A stretch of DNA of 64,000 bases, taken from contig JAQJVL010001211.1 in NCBI GenBank assembly GCA_035578905.1, positions 124,001-188,000 of the forward strand. The letters run 5' to 3'. Position numbers and translations under genes: made by a program. Origin of the DNA: Stictocephala bisonia. Its lineage: Eukaryota > Arthropoda > Insecta > Hemiptera > Membracidae. Positions 1-12,712 of this stretch are shown one piece after another (position 1 is the first letter of the stretch; the number at the start of each line of letters is the position of its first letter). Below the pieces are notes generated by a model, which was given only the letters and a program-made list of their open reading frames with translations, was not told the origin of the DNA and ran no database searches.

Positions 1-324
1 CCGAAACGTAAGAGAGTAAAATAGATCTCAGTTTAAAAACAAAAAAACCTTGAGTTGGGTTGGGCTGAAATTTTACGACGTACCAAAAATATAATTTCAT
101 ATCAATTTTATAATTTTGAGAAGGGAAATTGTCATATAGTTGTACTCTTAGACCAGTTGAAAAATATACAATTATTGTTTAGTACATATGCACAAAAGTC
201 TATGTAAATTGGCATCGAAATAGAGAACCCAAAAAAAATTTACACAAATAATTTTTAACCATGCATTAGAGGTATTTTATTGGTAACATAATGTTACTTT
301 TATTGACAAAAATAGAGATGCAAT

Positions 325-328
<4 letters not shown>
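1..328. other. AT-rich non-coding stretch
   Basis: No ORF of 60 codons or more and no recognised repeat. It runs directly into an (AT)n tract. Confidence 0.6.
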
Positions 329-400
<72 letters not shown>

Positions 401-428
401 CGTGTGTGTGTATATATATATACATATA
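329..428. repeat. (AT)n / (TG)n compound microsatellite
   Basis: About 60 bp of pure TA is followed by TGTGTGTGTG-CG-TGTGTGTG and then another short TA run. It is a compound dinucleotide repeat whose TG part probably arose by mutation within the TA array. Confidence 0.95.
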
Positions 429-2857
429 AATAAAACTTAAAAATTAATTAAACATAATGAGGCTTGAAGCATCAAGGAACAGTAATTAAGTATAAAATTC
501 ATCAATATCTAAGTATTTAATTTTGTTATCATTAGTTGGCTAGACTATTGCATTTGGACAGATTTAATTTTGACATAGTTGCATTCCAAAAAGGGTAATT
601 AAAACCATTATACGAGTTTAAAAAGATCAAACTAGTGCCTGATCACAATGGACATTCTTATTACTCTATGATAATAACAAAGGAATATGTATATAAAATA
701 ATATTTCCTTATGAAATATATTTAAAGTATACATAGAGAATTATCATTTTATTTCACACTATGCTATGTCAGTCAAATGTAATTGGGAAAGCCCAACTTG
801 ATCATTTCAGTTAAATTGTATTTACAAATTTAATTTAAAAAATTCCATAATATTATGCACTTTTTTTAAGCAAATAATGTTTGGATTTTGAAATATTACG
901 AGAATAAGCTCGTTTTTCACCATAACTATCTCTCAACATTAACAGTTCGTGTTATTCACTAGGTTTTATAATGGCGTGTTCATGTTTAGCAGTTTTTGCT
1001 CTGTACATTTTATGAAGTCATAGAAAACCTTTAGTTGAACTGAGAAGTTTTAAATCGTAAAAATCTTAGACATATCATAGCAAAAATCTTTACTATCAAG
1101 TCAACAAATGTTTAACAATATTATGCGGAAGACAAATCGATTTTATGATTCATTATTGTACATTTAATAATGCCAATTATAATTAGTTTTTCAAAATTAC
1201 TTTTCAAATTAATAAAAAGTAACTGACTATTTTTATAAACCAGTATAGATCATCGAACAATGTCTATAATGTAATAAATTTTGCTTTTAAAATAAATATC
1301 AAAATTCTTAACTGCTGAACTTGCACTTCCCTTTGTGAGGACGTGATGGCTTTTTAAATCAAACCAACACACAATTAGATAAAAATGATTCGATAGTTCG
1401 ATAAATAATTAGTTTACCATATTATTTATTAATTTTATTTTCTACCATATAAATTGAGTAAGGGATCAATAAATCGTTTTTTGAAAGCAAACCATACAAA
1501 TCAATAATGAAGAGAGCAAAATGAATAATTACAAATAATTAACGTCTTACAAATTAACGAAAAATTGTAAAGACGTTTTTTACAAAATGAATATGTTCAA
1601 TTAATTTCGATTATATGAGGAGCATAGGTTATAGTTATGTAATGTTATCATCGAATTTGGTCTCATCTTGTTTAGTTACACCAGTTAGTCATAGGGATTA
1701 AGGTTAATTTAGAGAAAATTGACCACCACAAGTTGTCTCTGGAATTCCGTAATGTTGCAGTGGCCAATGGCCTATAATCTACCTTGAGCTCTAAAATAAA
1801 ACTACGTTTAGTTGGATTATGTCAATGGCATTGAAACTGAGCATTGATCATGTTTATTTTATTCAAGGTATTCATAAAAAAAGAACCTTAAAGACTTCAG
1901 TATGTTGTATTCACGTACAAGAAAAAGTTCCTATAAATACACATCCTAAAACGTTTAGTTTTCTGTCTGTCTGTTGAATGTGTTTTTTTACATGACTTAT
2001 CATATCTTAATGACCCTTAAGATATTATCTTCAAACCCACTATATTTAAGAGAAATAACGATACCTAATCTAGTACTAAATTAATAATATCTGTGGCTGC
2101 TAATCATTACTGAAAGATTGAATCTTTTGCACACCCGCCATGAGGACGTTTTAGATCGATCAAATTAGCACTTCAAATTTGGCCATATTTCAGCAAATTT
2201 TTATAAAGAAAACATCCAAGCCCAAGTTCCGACAGAGAATGGAGTCAAGTGCAGAGCTTTAAACTCGATGGCTCTCAAAACTCCCTTTGCATAGCCTACT
2301 GCTACTAGTAGAAGTTATCATTAGTTGAAGAGTAATCTCATACTTATATTTTATGTAACACACTTATATAAGACTAATTAGAATGTACGAAACAATACAC
2401 TTGAATTACAAGAATATTCTTCAAACTTGCTTTATTTTATCATTATCAATATTTTACTTTATACTTCTAGGTTATACTATTTAATTTATAATATATAAAT
2501 AATTAAATAATCATATATAAATTTATCTCATATCTCATAATTATATAATTTAATCATATATTAAATTATATATATAAATTTATCATTCAATCATAAATGT
2601 TGTATCTTTAATTATCACCTGTTTTAAAGGTCAGTAGTGGAGCTCTAGTGTAGTCCCATGTAACTGTAATATAGTTTAAACCAGCTGTAGTGGCAGATCT
2701 CACTAACTAAACAAATTACTGTCACAAATATTTCTATTACATGAGATATATATTTGTAAATACTACAAGTATAATCATGGTTTATGCTGTATGCTATATG
2801 GAAAAATTATATATATGTATATAACGGATAACACATATGCTCTATTTTACTTACCAA
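429..2857. other. AT-rich non-coding stretch
   Basis: No coding signal. A GTCTGTCTGT run near 1965-1975 resembles the opening of REP-E, but the flanks do not align. Positions 2440-2590 are almost entirely A and T. Confidence 0.55.
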
Positions 2858-3015
2858 TATGGTAGAGTGGTAAAGTGGCTAAGGCTTCGGCCTTCGCAGT
2901 GGTTGTCCAAGGTTCTAGTCCCCAACTGAGCTAATGGTTGATACTTCACTTGATGTTCACGCACAAACCTGACTAGTTAAGTTTTTAAAAACACGTAAAA
3001 ATAATATAAAAGGTA
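2858..3015 (+). mobile_element. SINE-A copy 1 (tRNA-Arg-like head)
   Basis: The head reads GTGGCTAAGGCTTCGG, followed by a degraded B-box-like GGTTCTAGTCC and the family body (CTGAGCTAATGG, TACTTCACTTG, CACGCACAAACCTGACTAG). It aligns with the copies near 27968, 31470, 30504 and 38712. The head order resembles the A and B boxes of tRNA-Arg, but it does not fold as a functional tRNA. The 3' end is AT-rich with no clean poly(A). Confidence 0.75.
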
Positions 3016-3059
3016 GTTATATAGAAAAGGAGCCTGGTAAATCTTTTTGCAGACATTTT

Positions 3060-3582
3060 GTTTAACAGTAGATACATAGCTGAGAAATAAGAATAGGATC
3101 GTTTCATTCATTAGCACAGGAAATATTGTGGTTACAGTGAATATAGTTTATGTTTTCTTAGGATATTGTAAGGTTGGGGAGTGATAGGTTAGGTTTGGAT
3201 ATATAAGATTAGGCAGGTAAAACTAACATAACCTAACCAAACCTAACATAACCTAAACGTAACCTAAACAAACCTAACATAATCTTACCAAACCGTACAT
3301 AACATTACCTAGCAATATCCAACCTAGCCGTATCGTAACAGACCGTAAGCTACTGAAATTCGCACATTTACGGCATTAACGTGCTCAGTAATGGTTCGAT
3401 TGTAAAATTATTGCATTATTCATTATCAGAGCAACATTCCACACAATTTGAGTACCCAGATCGTTATATTCACGGAAAAAGATATTTTCCATTTTTCCTA
3501 ATTTTCGTAGTTTTTCGGCTTTTCGGCTGAAAAATTGATCATAGTCTCGTTGCTCATTATATATTTACTATGAAAAAAGAAT
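3060..3582. mobile_element. FB-F copy 1 (foldback element with TTAGG-like core)
   Basis: The left end (GTAGATACATAGCTGAGAAA) is matched in inverted orientation by the right end near 3565-3580 (TATATTTACTATG). The left arm is shortened. The right arm contains GGCTTTTCGGCTGAAAAA and GCACATTTACGGC, which align in inverted orientation with 51000-51230. The core (3170-3310) switches from TTAGGTTTGG-type to AACCTAAC-type sequence, so the centre is itself an inverted repeat. No protein is encoded. Alignment with the 50950 and 46195 copies supports a real dispersed family. Confidence 0.7.
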
Positions 3583-3584
3583 AT

Positions 3585-5115
3585 AACCTAAATATAGACA
3601 AAGCCTCTATTCTACATAATTATCTAAAAAATGGTAACGTATATCGATCTATAAATGTTTTTACGAAAAAAATTTTTGGATTTCCTATTTAAAAACATAA
3701 AACATACAAGAAATTTTTAAGTTTATTTTCGAACAGAAATTCGAGCATTTGCCTTTGTAGGCCTACGTTCCGATAAATCTCACAAAGTAAATTGACTGGG
3801 CTTTGGAGATCCAGGAAACTTTGTTGTGCTCTGGACTTTATTCATGTTCACAGAGCTTTGTTACAAAAGATAAATGAGTTCGTCAATCCGTTCCAGCTAT
3901 GGACGTGGGTGGGACACGTACTGGGCATTTTACGTCGGGAAACACGCTGGTTTGCATTTAAATTACCTTCAATTTTCTTCACAGAGAGAAAATATTGCAT
4001 TTTTTTCTGCGCGAGTTTTAGCTTATAAAATAAAACGATCTTACAACAAATTTTTATCCTGTTTGTATAAATACATACATATTTTCTTTGCTATATTTTT
4101 TTGTATTATTTTATTATTATTTATTTTTTATTATTATTATTTTATTATTATTTTATTATTTATTTTTATTATTTTATTGTATTTTTTTGTACAAAACTAG
4201 TGAACGCACAAAACACTTTTATTACATTACGAATACAAAATATGCAAAATATTATTGGAAGATATGTACATAGTCTCATAAATAAAGCATACATGTGTAA
4301 TACAGTACATGTAAAACAATAAAATTATGTTTTTTTTTTTCTGTAAGTAGGAATCCAATGAAAATGTAAATTAAATTTATTTGGACTATTTTAAAAATTT
4401 TACCGTAGCCTACAGCTGGAAATGTACAAAAATAAAATACATTGTTGAAAAAAAGCTAATTTTTGCTTCAAATATTATACAAAAGTTATTATAGATTATA
4501 ATTGAGTTGGAATAAAACTAAAAATGGGGGAAATGGAATTGAAATGAACTTATGCTATTATCTGACATTCGTTTTAATAACAATGACTCTTTAAGCTTAT
4601 TTTGTAATAATGACGATTTATAGAAAACAGTTTATTTGTTAAATACAGTAAAATGTATTTTGACTGTTCAAGAATGTATAATGAAGAATATTTATTACGT
4701 TACTCTTATTTTATTGACGTTAAAAGCTTTATTTTACTATATTAGCATTCATATTTCAATAATATTCTACTAAGTTGAAAATAAGAACATGTAATTTATG
4801 ATAAACATATATTGATATTTAGTATTTTTAATTTATCAAAGACGTAATTCCATTAAAATACAACAATTACAATTGTTTTATTATAATAAGCAGATAGAAT
4901 GAACTCATGATTCAAAGACACTTTACAACTTTGGTATGTTCTTATATTGTTCTTATCTGTTATTATTACTGTGCTGTTCCTAAGTTTTTATGCTTTCCTA
5001 GCTTTACTGTTACAGATATTAGACAGATAATATAGGAAATATCATTTTATTATAATACCATGTGTGTTACATTTATCTTAAATTTCATGTTTTGGAACAT
5101 TAAACTTTATGTAGA
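3585..5115. other. Non-coding stretch with TTA-rich low complexity
   Basis: Overlapping short ORFs at 3792-4322 in three frames translate to Phe/Tyr/Ile strings from a T-rich run at 4088-4190 (TTATTATTA-type). They show no domain and are judged non-coding. Confidence 0.6.
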
Positions 5116-5119
5116 TTGT

Positions 5120-5378
5120 CATGCATGTAAGCTAAAAGATATGGAATGTAGGCCTTGTTCATTTAAATGCTGCAGGCAGCAGGTGTCTATTGCTTTTTAA
5201 TGCTTAAGAACTGAACTGAACTTTGTTATTTTAGGGTATTTTCCTTTTTATAAACTGGTCATAACTACTGGACATAGTGACCAGTTAATTTCCAAACCAT
5301 GTATATTTTGTAATATTGTTTATTTTAGTTGGAAATAAATTCATTATTCATTATTTATTCATTATTCATCTTATACTA
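5120..5378 (+). mobile_element. Probable non-LTR retrotransposon 3' end
   Basis: The segment ends in GTTGGAAATAAATTCATT followed by a degenerate ATTCATTATT repeat (5340-5378). Non-LTR elements of the CR1/Jockey/L2 type commonly end in short tandem units after an AATAAA-like signal. No coding part remains; the call rests on the tail structure and general resemblance to the ends near 17200 and 47960. Confidence 0.45.
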
Positions 5379-6689
5379 GATACATGAACTAGATGCTTCA
5401 ACATGATTTTGGGTCTTTTATCGTTCACCTAGTCAGACATACCAAGATACATCTTATGAGTTTATGCTACATAAAGGCGTTTGAGTATATATAAAAAAAC
5501 CCTCTTATCCTGTTTAAGATATACGGTATGGCAACAAAACTAATCTCCATTTGCTCAAATTGAAAAATGTGATTTTTAATTGATACTAGCGAGTAAAATA
5601 CTTACGTAGTAATAAGTTAATCACTGCCTTTTCGGGCTCCAGTGTGAACTTTCCTTCTGTAACTTTCAGAACTTTAATTAAATGATTTCAGAATAATTTA
5701 CTAAATTATATTAGTTAATGATTAACTTAATTTCATGAATAAAAATTAATCGATCTATTTATCGATTACATTTTTTACATTAAAATATGAACAGACTGCA
5801 GACCCGATTTCTATAAGTATTTGTGGAAACAGATTTTCTAAGGGATTGTTTGTCAGATGGTGACTGAAAAAAGAACATTAACAACCTGGTTCTTTAAAAG
5901 AAAGAGAGCTCATTCTGATAAAATACAACAAGTGACGACACAAAGAGCGACCACCTCATCAAAACAGTGAGGACCTTACTTGGAGTTTTCCAATTGGGCC
6001 TATCAGCGAATGATAATTTTTTTTATTTGATCGTATGGTAACCATACGAATGGCCCAAACCAGTAATAACAGACTTTAATATCCACAATCTGGAACAACG
6101 TAATTTTAATAGATAACTTTCTTTAATTTTTCAAAAACAAATTTATAAAAATTAAATATTGTATAATAAATGTTTATAGTAAATTATGTCTACCAACCTA
6201 GGTGATAAAAATACTATTTATGATACAAAATACATTTATAGAAAATTGTATTACTTCCTTCCACAGTTTAGTTAAGTTGAAAGTGGAACAATATACGATT
6301 TTGTAAGTTATTGTAAATAAAAACACCCTTCAAATGGTGATTGTTTGAATAGAAGTTTCTGTATATTTAGCCATTTGGAACCTTTCGAAAGTTCTAACTT
6401 TTATAAAAAGTTCCTCTTCAGATTTTCTTGAGATGAACACTCGAGAAAATCTTTATCTTTATGGAAGTGTTTTATTTTGTATTCTTTTCGTCAAATAGTG
6501 GTCCTGATCAATTTTCACGATTTTTTTAAAACTATTCAATATCAACCCCACGAACACCAATCCATAGAACATTTTCTGTTGAAATGCCAATTTTTGACAA
6601 AAACGTGGATAAAAATAGTTACATTAATTTTAAGCAGGGTTTTCTTCTAAACACGAATAAGGTATCTATTTCTTCCTGCTACAAATAAA
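5379..6689. other. AT-rich stretch, nothing recognised
   Basis: No repeat shared with the rest of the window was noticed. The patch at 5930-6000 is slightly richer in G and C but has stops in all frames. Confidence 0.5.
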
Positions 6690-6805
6690 ACTGATATATT
6701 TAACAAAACAGTTTAGGTCATGTTAGATTAGGTTGGATAAGTTTAGCAATATATCCACGGTCAATTGATTCAATCATACTTGACGTAACCTAACCAAAGT
6801 GTTTA
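6690..6805. mobile_element. FB-F core fragment
   Basis: TTAGGTCATGTTAGATTAGG on the left and GTAACCTAACC on the right flank about 50 bp, reproducing the inverted TTAGGTT/AACCTAA core of FB-F without recognisable arms. Confidence 0.4.
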
Positions 6806-7305
6806 ATATTTCAGTTATTATCCATTGTATGAATAATTTGATAACATATTCTTGTTCAGGAGAAATAAAAATACTTACAATCAATGTAATATTCATAGTT
6901 AATAGAGGATTTTTTTCTTTTTTTGCAATATTGTTATAAGAAATCGGCGTTTCCACAGAAAACTAGTCGTCAAAATCTGGTGGGATCTTTATATCTCATA
7001 CTTATATTTCTTTCTATTATCATGTCTAAAAACATTAGGGGCCAAGCGTCATTAATGTTACAGTGTTAACGGAGTAATTGCAGCCATTTGATCTTAAGTA
7101 AGTGAATTATCTGTAATGGGGGTGTAATATTACAGCTCACAGGAAGGGTGTGGTGCACCGGAGACCACTAGGCCATCAAAGTGTAATAGTGTAATTACAC
7201 TATGACTGAGGCCAAAAGTTATTTAGTGACATGTAAAAAACCTATAAAACAATATAGTAATGAAAGTAAAAATTTATGAGCAAAAACAAAAGTACTCAAA
7301 CTCAA
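6806..7305. other. Non-coding stretch with an 18-bp palindrome
   Basis: The ORF at 6774-6956 (minus strand) partly overlaps the FB-F core fragment and shows no domain. A perfect palindrome, ATAGTGTAATTACACTAT, lies at 7186-7203. The surrounding 7030-7200 segment has higher GC than its neighbours but no ORF. Confidence 0.5.
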
Positions 7306-8418
7306 TAAATCTCAAGATTCAAGATTAATTTATTGACACAATATGAACTGTTACAGTTTTCTATGCAAGTCATAATACAAAAATAACATCATTAATCAAG
7401 AACATAAAATAATACACAAATAACATCATAAGTAAATTAATTCTAAGACAATTTTTCACTATAGCCTACACTTAAGCCAATATTGACATTTATTTTATTA
7501 CAGTAAGAGCTGCTACAATAAGAAAAATATTTAAGGTAGTTAAATAAAAATAAAACAGCCAACATCACCCTTTAAGGCTGCATAAGAGCCTCTTCGATAG
7601 TATAGAACGCCCTCCCGACCAAATGGCTTCTCAAACATGTTTTCAGCTGAGATAAACTAACTATTGATTGTTTTTATATTTTGAGGGAGAAGATTAAAAT
7701 ATTTAGGGCCAAAATTAAAAACAGAATTTTTAAAAAGATTCAGATTGCATTTTTCAATGGTAAAATTGTTTTTACATCTAGTATTGTAGTTATGATTATG
7801 GATAGGGAATTTGATTTTATTTTTAAAAACATATACCACCACCTCAAATATTAAAAGGCTGGGTAGTGTGAGGATACCACTCGCCCGAAAGAGCTCCCTA
7901 CAGCTGGCCCTGTGGTAGCTCTCGATCCCCAACGAACCCCAAACGATCCTTAGCGCCCTCTTTTGAAGGATAAATATTCGATTAAATAAAGTAGAATTAC
8001 AAAAACCCCAGACAAGAATTCCATATCTCAATCGACTCTCAATAAGGCCATAATACGCGAGGTTGAGGACCTTACTGAAGGCGAATGAAGACAAACATCT
8101 CAGGGCAAATATAGCGGAGTTCAGCTGGCTCCCTAACTTAGAAATATGAGTGCCCCATGACAAATTGTAATCTAGATAGATTCGCAGGAATTTAGTTGAC
8201 AGAGCGTTGTCCAAAATAGTGTCGCCCATGCAAAATATGTTTGGAATATTATATGTGCGTTGAGGATGGAATTCAATAATACTGGTTTTGGCTACATTTA
8301 GGTACAATTTATTTGATGAAAACCACTGAATAAGTTGAGAGAAAGTATGATTAAAAATATCGACTATAGAAGAAATAATATTGTGATTTACTAATATACT
8401 GTGATTTACTCATATACT
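7306..8418 (-). mobile_element. 5'-truncated non-LTR retrotransposon (LINE-J1)
   Basis: On the minus strand this holds the C-terminal part of a LINE reverse transcriptase ORF, then a short 3' UTR ending in AATTAATCTTGAATCTTGAG (7310-7335). The 5' side stops near 8418 at an 18-bp direct duplication (8383-8400 and 8401-8418, GTGATTTACTMATATACT). 5' truncation is the usual result of incomplete target-primed reverse transcription. The 85-bp minisatellite begins about 70 bp beyond the 5' break. Confidence 0.8.
7572..8376 (-). pseudogene. Reverse transcriptase C-terminal fragment (LINE ORF2)
   Basis: A 216-codon open frame from 8307 extends upstream without a stop past 8376, giving SQLIQWFSSNKLYLNVAKTS, the stretch that normally follows the YADD catalytic motif in Jockey/CR1-type elements. 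Downstream come LDYNLSWGTHI, a tyrosine-rich SRLRYGILVWG segment, LQKRALRIVWG and GILTLPSLLIFE, all typical of the thumb/C-terminal region of LINE ORF2. The frame stops at 7657-7659. A reading frame beginning LSQLKTCLRSHLV then continues the family pattern to a stop at 7572, so at least one frameshift is present. The palm domain with its catalytic aspartates is absent, so the piece cannot be active. In life ORF2 protein copies element RNA into DNA at a nicked target. Confident as LINE ORF2; clade (Jockey or CR1 group) uncertain. Confidence 0.85.
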
Positions 8419-8485
8419 ACCCAGATCATACAGAACAAGTTTAAAGCTAAATTATGTTTTTACTTTTATGTTTTTTTCTTGCCAT

Positions 8486-9120
8486 GCTCAAGACAACTGA
8501 GACCACTTTAACATAGCCAAGAAAAGATGTCATTGTATTGTGCATGCAACTTCAAGTGCAGATACGTGCTCAAGACAACTAAGGCCACTTTACGTAGCCA
8601 AGGAATGGCGTCATTGTACTGTGCATGTTACAACTTCAAGTTCAGAAACGTGCTCAAGACAATCGATGTCACTTTAACGTAGCCAATAAATGACGTCATT
8701 GTATTGTGTATTGTGCATGTTACAGCTTCAAGTCCAGAATCGTGCTCAAAACAATCTATGTCACTTTAACGTAGCCAATAAATGACGTCTTTGTATTGTG
8801 CATGTTACAGCTTCAAGTCCAGAAACGTGCTCAAGACAATCGATGTCACTTTAACGTAGCCAATAAATGACGTCTTTGTATTGTGCATGTTACAACGTCA
8901 AGTTCAGAAACGTGTTCAAGACAATCGATGTCACTTTAACGTAGCCAATAAATGACGTCTTTGTATTGTGCATGTTACAACGTCAAGTTCAGAAACGTGT
9001 TCAAGACAATCGATGTCACTTTAACGTAGCCAATAAATGACGTCTTTGTATTGTGCATGTTACAACGTCAAGTCCAGAAACGTGCTCAAGACAACTAAGG
9101 CCACTTTAACATAGCCAAGA
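8486..9120 (+). repeat. 85-bp minisatellite, about 7.5 copies
   Basis: The marker GCTCAAGACAA (or GTTCAAGACAA) recurs at 8486, 8568, 8652, 8744, 8829, 8914, 8999 and 9084, giving spacings of 82, 84, 92, 85, 85, 85 and 85. The 92-bp unit carries a small TATTGTG duplication. Central units are nearly identical and outer units more diverged. Most units contain GCCAATAAATGACGTCT or the full TGACGTCA. Confidence 0.95.
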
Positions 9121-9689
9121 TAGCAACTATTTTTTCCCAACCTAAAAAATGTTTTAAAGAATTGAACGTTTTAACTCATCAACACGCATTTCTATTATTA
9201 TTTTGGCGATTGATTTTTTAAACTACTTTATTTTTAGCACCAAGTATGAGGAACCATTAATTATAATTATGTACATTATAGTCCCAATATTACAGGGTGT
9301 AATTAAGGACAATTTAAGTGTGTAAGTAATGTCATTTTAAAAATACAGCCTCTTCCATCCAACTGTCATTCTCTCTTGAGTTACAAACAATGCCCTGAAG
9401 ACCTAGTGTTTCCCGGAAAAAGGAAATCCCCACTACCAAATAACAACGACCTCTTAAGAGTCTAGATAACTGGCTTCAAAAAATGCCGTCAGATGGAGAC
9501 AAAATAAAAATATCCAGCTAAAAAAAAAGAAGAAAATCGTTGTGCTTTTTAAATGTTTTGCGTTATTTTGGAATGATATAAAAAAGCAAATATTTTATTA
9601 ATCTCAATGGGGTTAAGTGAAAACGTTTTATTCGACTTGATTTTTTAAATTAAGTTCTTTGAATTAAGTAAAATAATATAATTTTTGTA
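9121..9689. other. Non-coding stretch
   Basis: An ACAGGGTGTAATTAAGG motif at about 9293 resembles the end of a TA-flanked MITE, but no inverted partner was found within a few hundred bases. Confidence 0.5.
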
Positions 9690-9815
9690 GAGAGAGGCCG
9701 GTCTTCTTGTAATATTTCTCCACCCATTCCCAATAGATTATTGATGTATGTGGGGAACTTATCAGGCAGAGTAAATGAACGTATAAGTAAAGTACAAGGT
9801 GAACATTAATAATAA
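9690..9815 (-). mobile_element. SINE-D 3' tail fragment
   Basis: GAGAGGCCGGTCTTCTTG, CCACCCATTCCCAATAG and AGTACAAGGTGAACATTAAT align with the 3' half of the SINE-D copy at 46575-46690. The tRNA-like head is missing. Confidence 0.6.
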
Positions 9816-9929
9816 CTATACATAATGTCAACCTGAAGTATAAACAAAAAAAATTGTGTATTACCAGAAAGATAGAAACAGAGGTCGCTTTCTTATGACC
9901 GAAGGGAACGCCTAAGAAGAGCGTATACT

Positions 9930-10439
<510 letters not shown>

Positions 10440-10440
10440 A

Positions 10441-12248
10441 CTATTGCTACTACTATCTGTGAAAACTGAACATGAACTATCGCAATTTCACTGAACAGAA
10501 AAACCAGCTTCACGGAACCCGTATCGGTGAAAAGTATTCTTATTTTCATAGCCATGACAGTAAATGTAAGTATAACGATAACAAAGGTGTTTATGACAAT
10601 ATGCGAGTAATTCTCTTTACTAAAATAATAAAATGGAAAACATTTTATGCATACTTACGAAATCCTATTTGTTTATTAATTAGGGTCAAGAATTTTTGAC
10701 AAGAATATTACTAATTTAACGCATAAAAATAGAGTTCCAAAAAGTACAACAAGTTCACCCGAGCCCTCTATTGTATGACTCTAAGGTAAGGAGATAGGCT
10801 GGAAGAGGCATTTCCGGCACATGAAACCGAACGATGTAATCTTGTTATTGATTAGGAAGATTAAGGATAATCTTCACTGATGGTAAAGGTAACGCAAACT
10901 GACGTGAAGGAAGGCTAGAATAATTGTATAGGCTAGAATATCCCGTATATGTCTTACCATTATTTTCACACATATTACAATGTATTCTTATAATTTATCG
11001 GTTTTTGTTAAACATACAGTTAGAATAAGTTCAAATTTTGTACCTAGCATTTACTTCTACCATCAACCATCAGAGACAATTATTCTTCTACCACCCCCTC
11101 TTCCCTCCCCCTTCAAATGATAAAATATAATAAATATCTATTTTTATAATAAGAAAGATTAAGAGGTATTTTCTGAAAAAACTGTGTTTATTAAAAATAC
11201 ACAGGTGTATATGTAAGGTGCGTATAGATTATTTTAGTTTATTAATTTGTCTGTTTAGTTGACCAGTATTTGAAAAGTTCACTTTTTTTAAAGTACTTAT
11301 TGTTTGGTCTTTTTACAAAAATTACGTAAACGATGTAGTTTAAAAATACGAAAAATGTTCGTATCTTATATAACAAATGAGGTTTTCATAATACGATATA
11401 TATATTTATACAATCCTTGCTCTGTTTGATAAAGGGTTAACACTCAAATACAATAGAAAGTGTTTTTCTTATAAATAATATTTCAAAACTAACGTTAGAC
11501 TTTTTATTTTCCTTCTTTGTAATTGTATGGCAAGTTTTTGACTTTGGTATTATTACATATTACACATATCATACGTTTTGTATATTATACACTAAATTGG
11601 CTTCACAAATTTGTGAAAAAATGGGATTCTAATTACAATTTTTCAAATAACCACCCAAATTGGAATTTAATTTTTCACGCAATAGCACCTACATTTGTTG
11701 TGAAATAGCAAGCATTAAACGAAGGCTAGAAGTAGAAATGAATCTATGGAAATATTCAATCTATACATTCCCGTATCCTTGCATTACATAATGTTTATAT
11801 CCTCAAGGCTTACGTGTAGATTGGTTTACATTGAAAATGTTTAACACTGTCTTATATCAACAAACAAAGCATCAAACTTTTCCATTTCTAAACAAGCTTC
11901 ATGTTGTACATAATTTTATCAATTTATAGAATATTATGAGCTTGTTGTACAGCTATACAGATATGACTGTAGTAATGACATCCTATTTAGGACACTCATG
12001 TAATCAGTCATATGGTGGTTTGTCAAAGTGAGTAGTCAAGTGGGGCCTTTCATTATGTGAAGGAGGCAAGACCTTGCTTTGAGCACGTTTCTACACTTGC
12101 AACTGACATAGAATATTCTTTCTTCCCTATTCTTAGCAAAATTTGCAACATAAGCATTATTACTAACTAAAACACATTATCATAAGTTATTTGATACAAT
12201 TTACCAATATCAAACTCGTAAGAGTTTAAATATTTTTATTTTAATTAC
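10441..12248. other. AT-rich stretch, no supported gene
   Basis: ORFs at 10472-10699 and 11523-11708 show no domain or codon pattern distinct from surrounding DNA. A short C/T-rich patch sits at 11088-11115. Confidence 0.5.
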
Positions 12249-12310
12249 AGTACAACCTCGTTTATTCGGCACTTCTTAATCCGGATATATGCTGAATCCG
12301 GATCAATCCT
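12249..12310 (+). mobile_element. Possible pogo/Tigger-type transposon terminus
   Basis: CAGTACAACCTCGTTTATTC followed by GGCACTTCTTAATCCGGA resembles the ends of pogo/Tigger DNA transposons, which start CAGT..AACCTCG. No matching inverted end was found nearby, so this is at best a solo terminus. Confidence 0.35.
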
Positions 12311-12465
12311 TGAAGATAAAAAATTTAATTTGTAGATCAAACATTAAATATTAATGAATTTACTAACGAATAAAGAATAAAACAGTACCTACAAATAGTG
12401 TTGAATCTTCCGATACCACTTCAAGAAGTACTGTAGTTAAAAAGAAATACTAAGCAGTACCACAG

Positions 12466-12712
12466 ATAAAATATAAACAGAGGTCGCTTTTTTATCACCA
12501 CAACGAAAATATCAGTGGCGGTTATATAGAGATTACAACTAATTTAAATCTGGATCAATCTGTAGGTTATATTTCAACATTTATCTTGAGGATGTTGGGG
12601 ACATAAAAAAGGACTGACAAGGTGCTAGCTCTCCATGGAAAACTGGAGAAATAACTACTTGACATCCATTTAGCAAAATATTGGATGTGACCTCTGTTTC
12701 TTTCTCCTCTAT
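12466..12712. mobile_element. Candidate short MITE with AAACAGAGGTC ends
   Basis: ATAAACAGAGGTCGC near 12474 is mirrored by GTGACCTCTGTTTCT near 12686-12701, an 11-bp exact inverted core about 210 bp apart. The same end sequence, GAAACAGAGGTCGCTTTCTT, occurs alone at about 9877-9896, just before the GA tract, which supports a dispersed element. No transposase is present. Confidence 0.4.

Noticed and set aside
9293..9400. MITE beginning ACAGGGTGTAATTAAGG
   Set aside because: No inverted partner end was found within several hundred bases.
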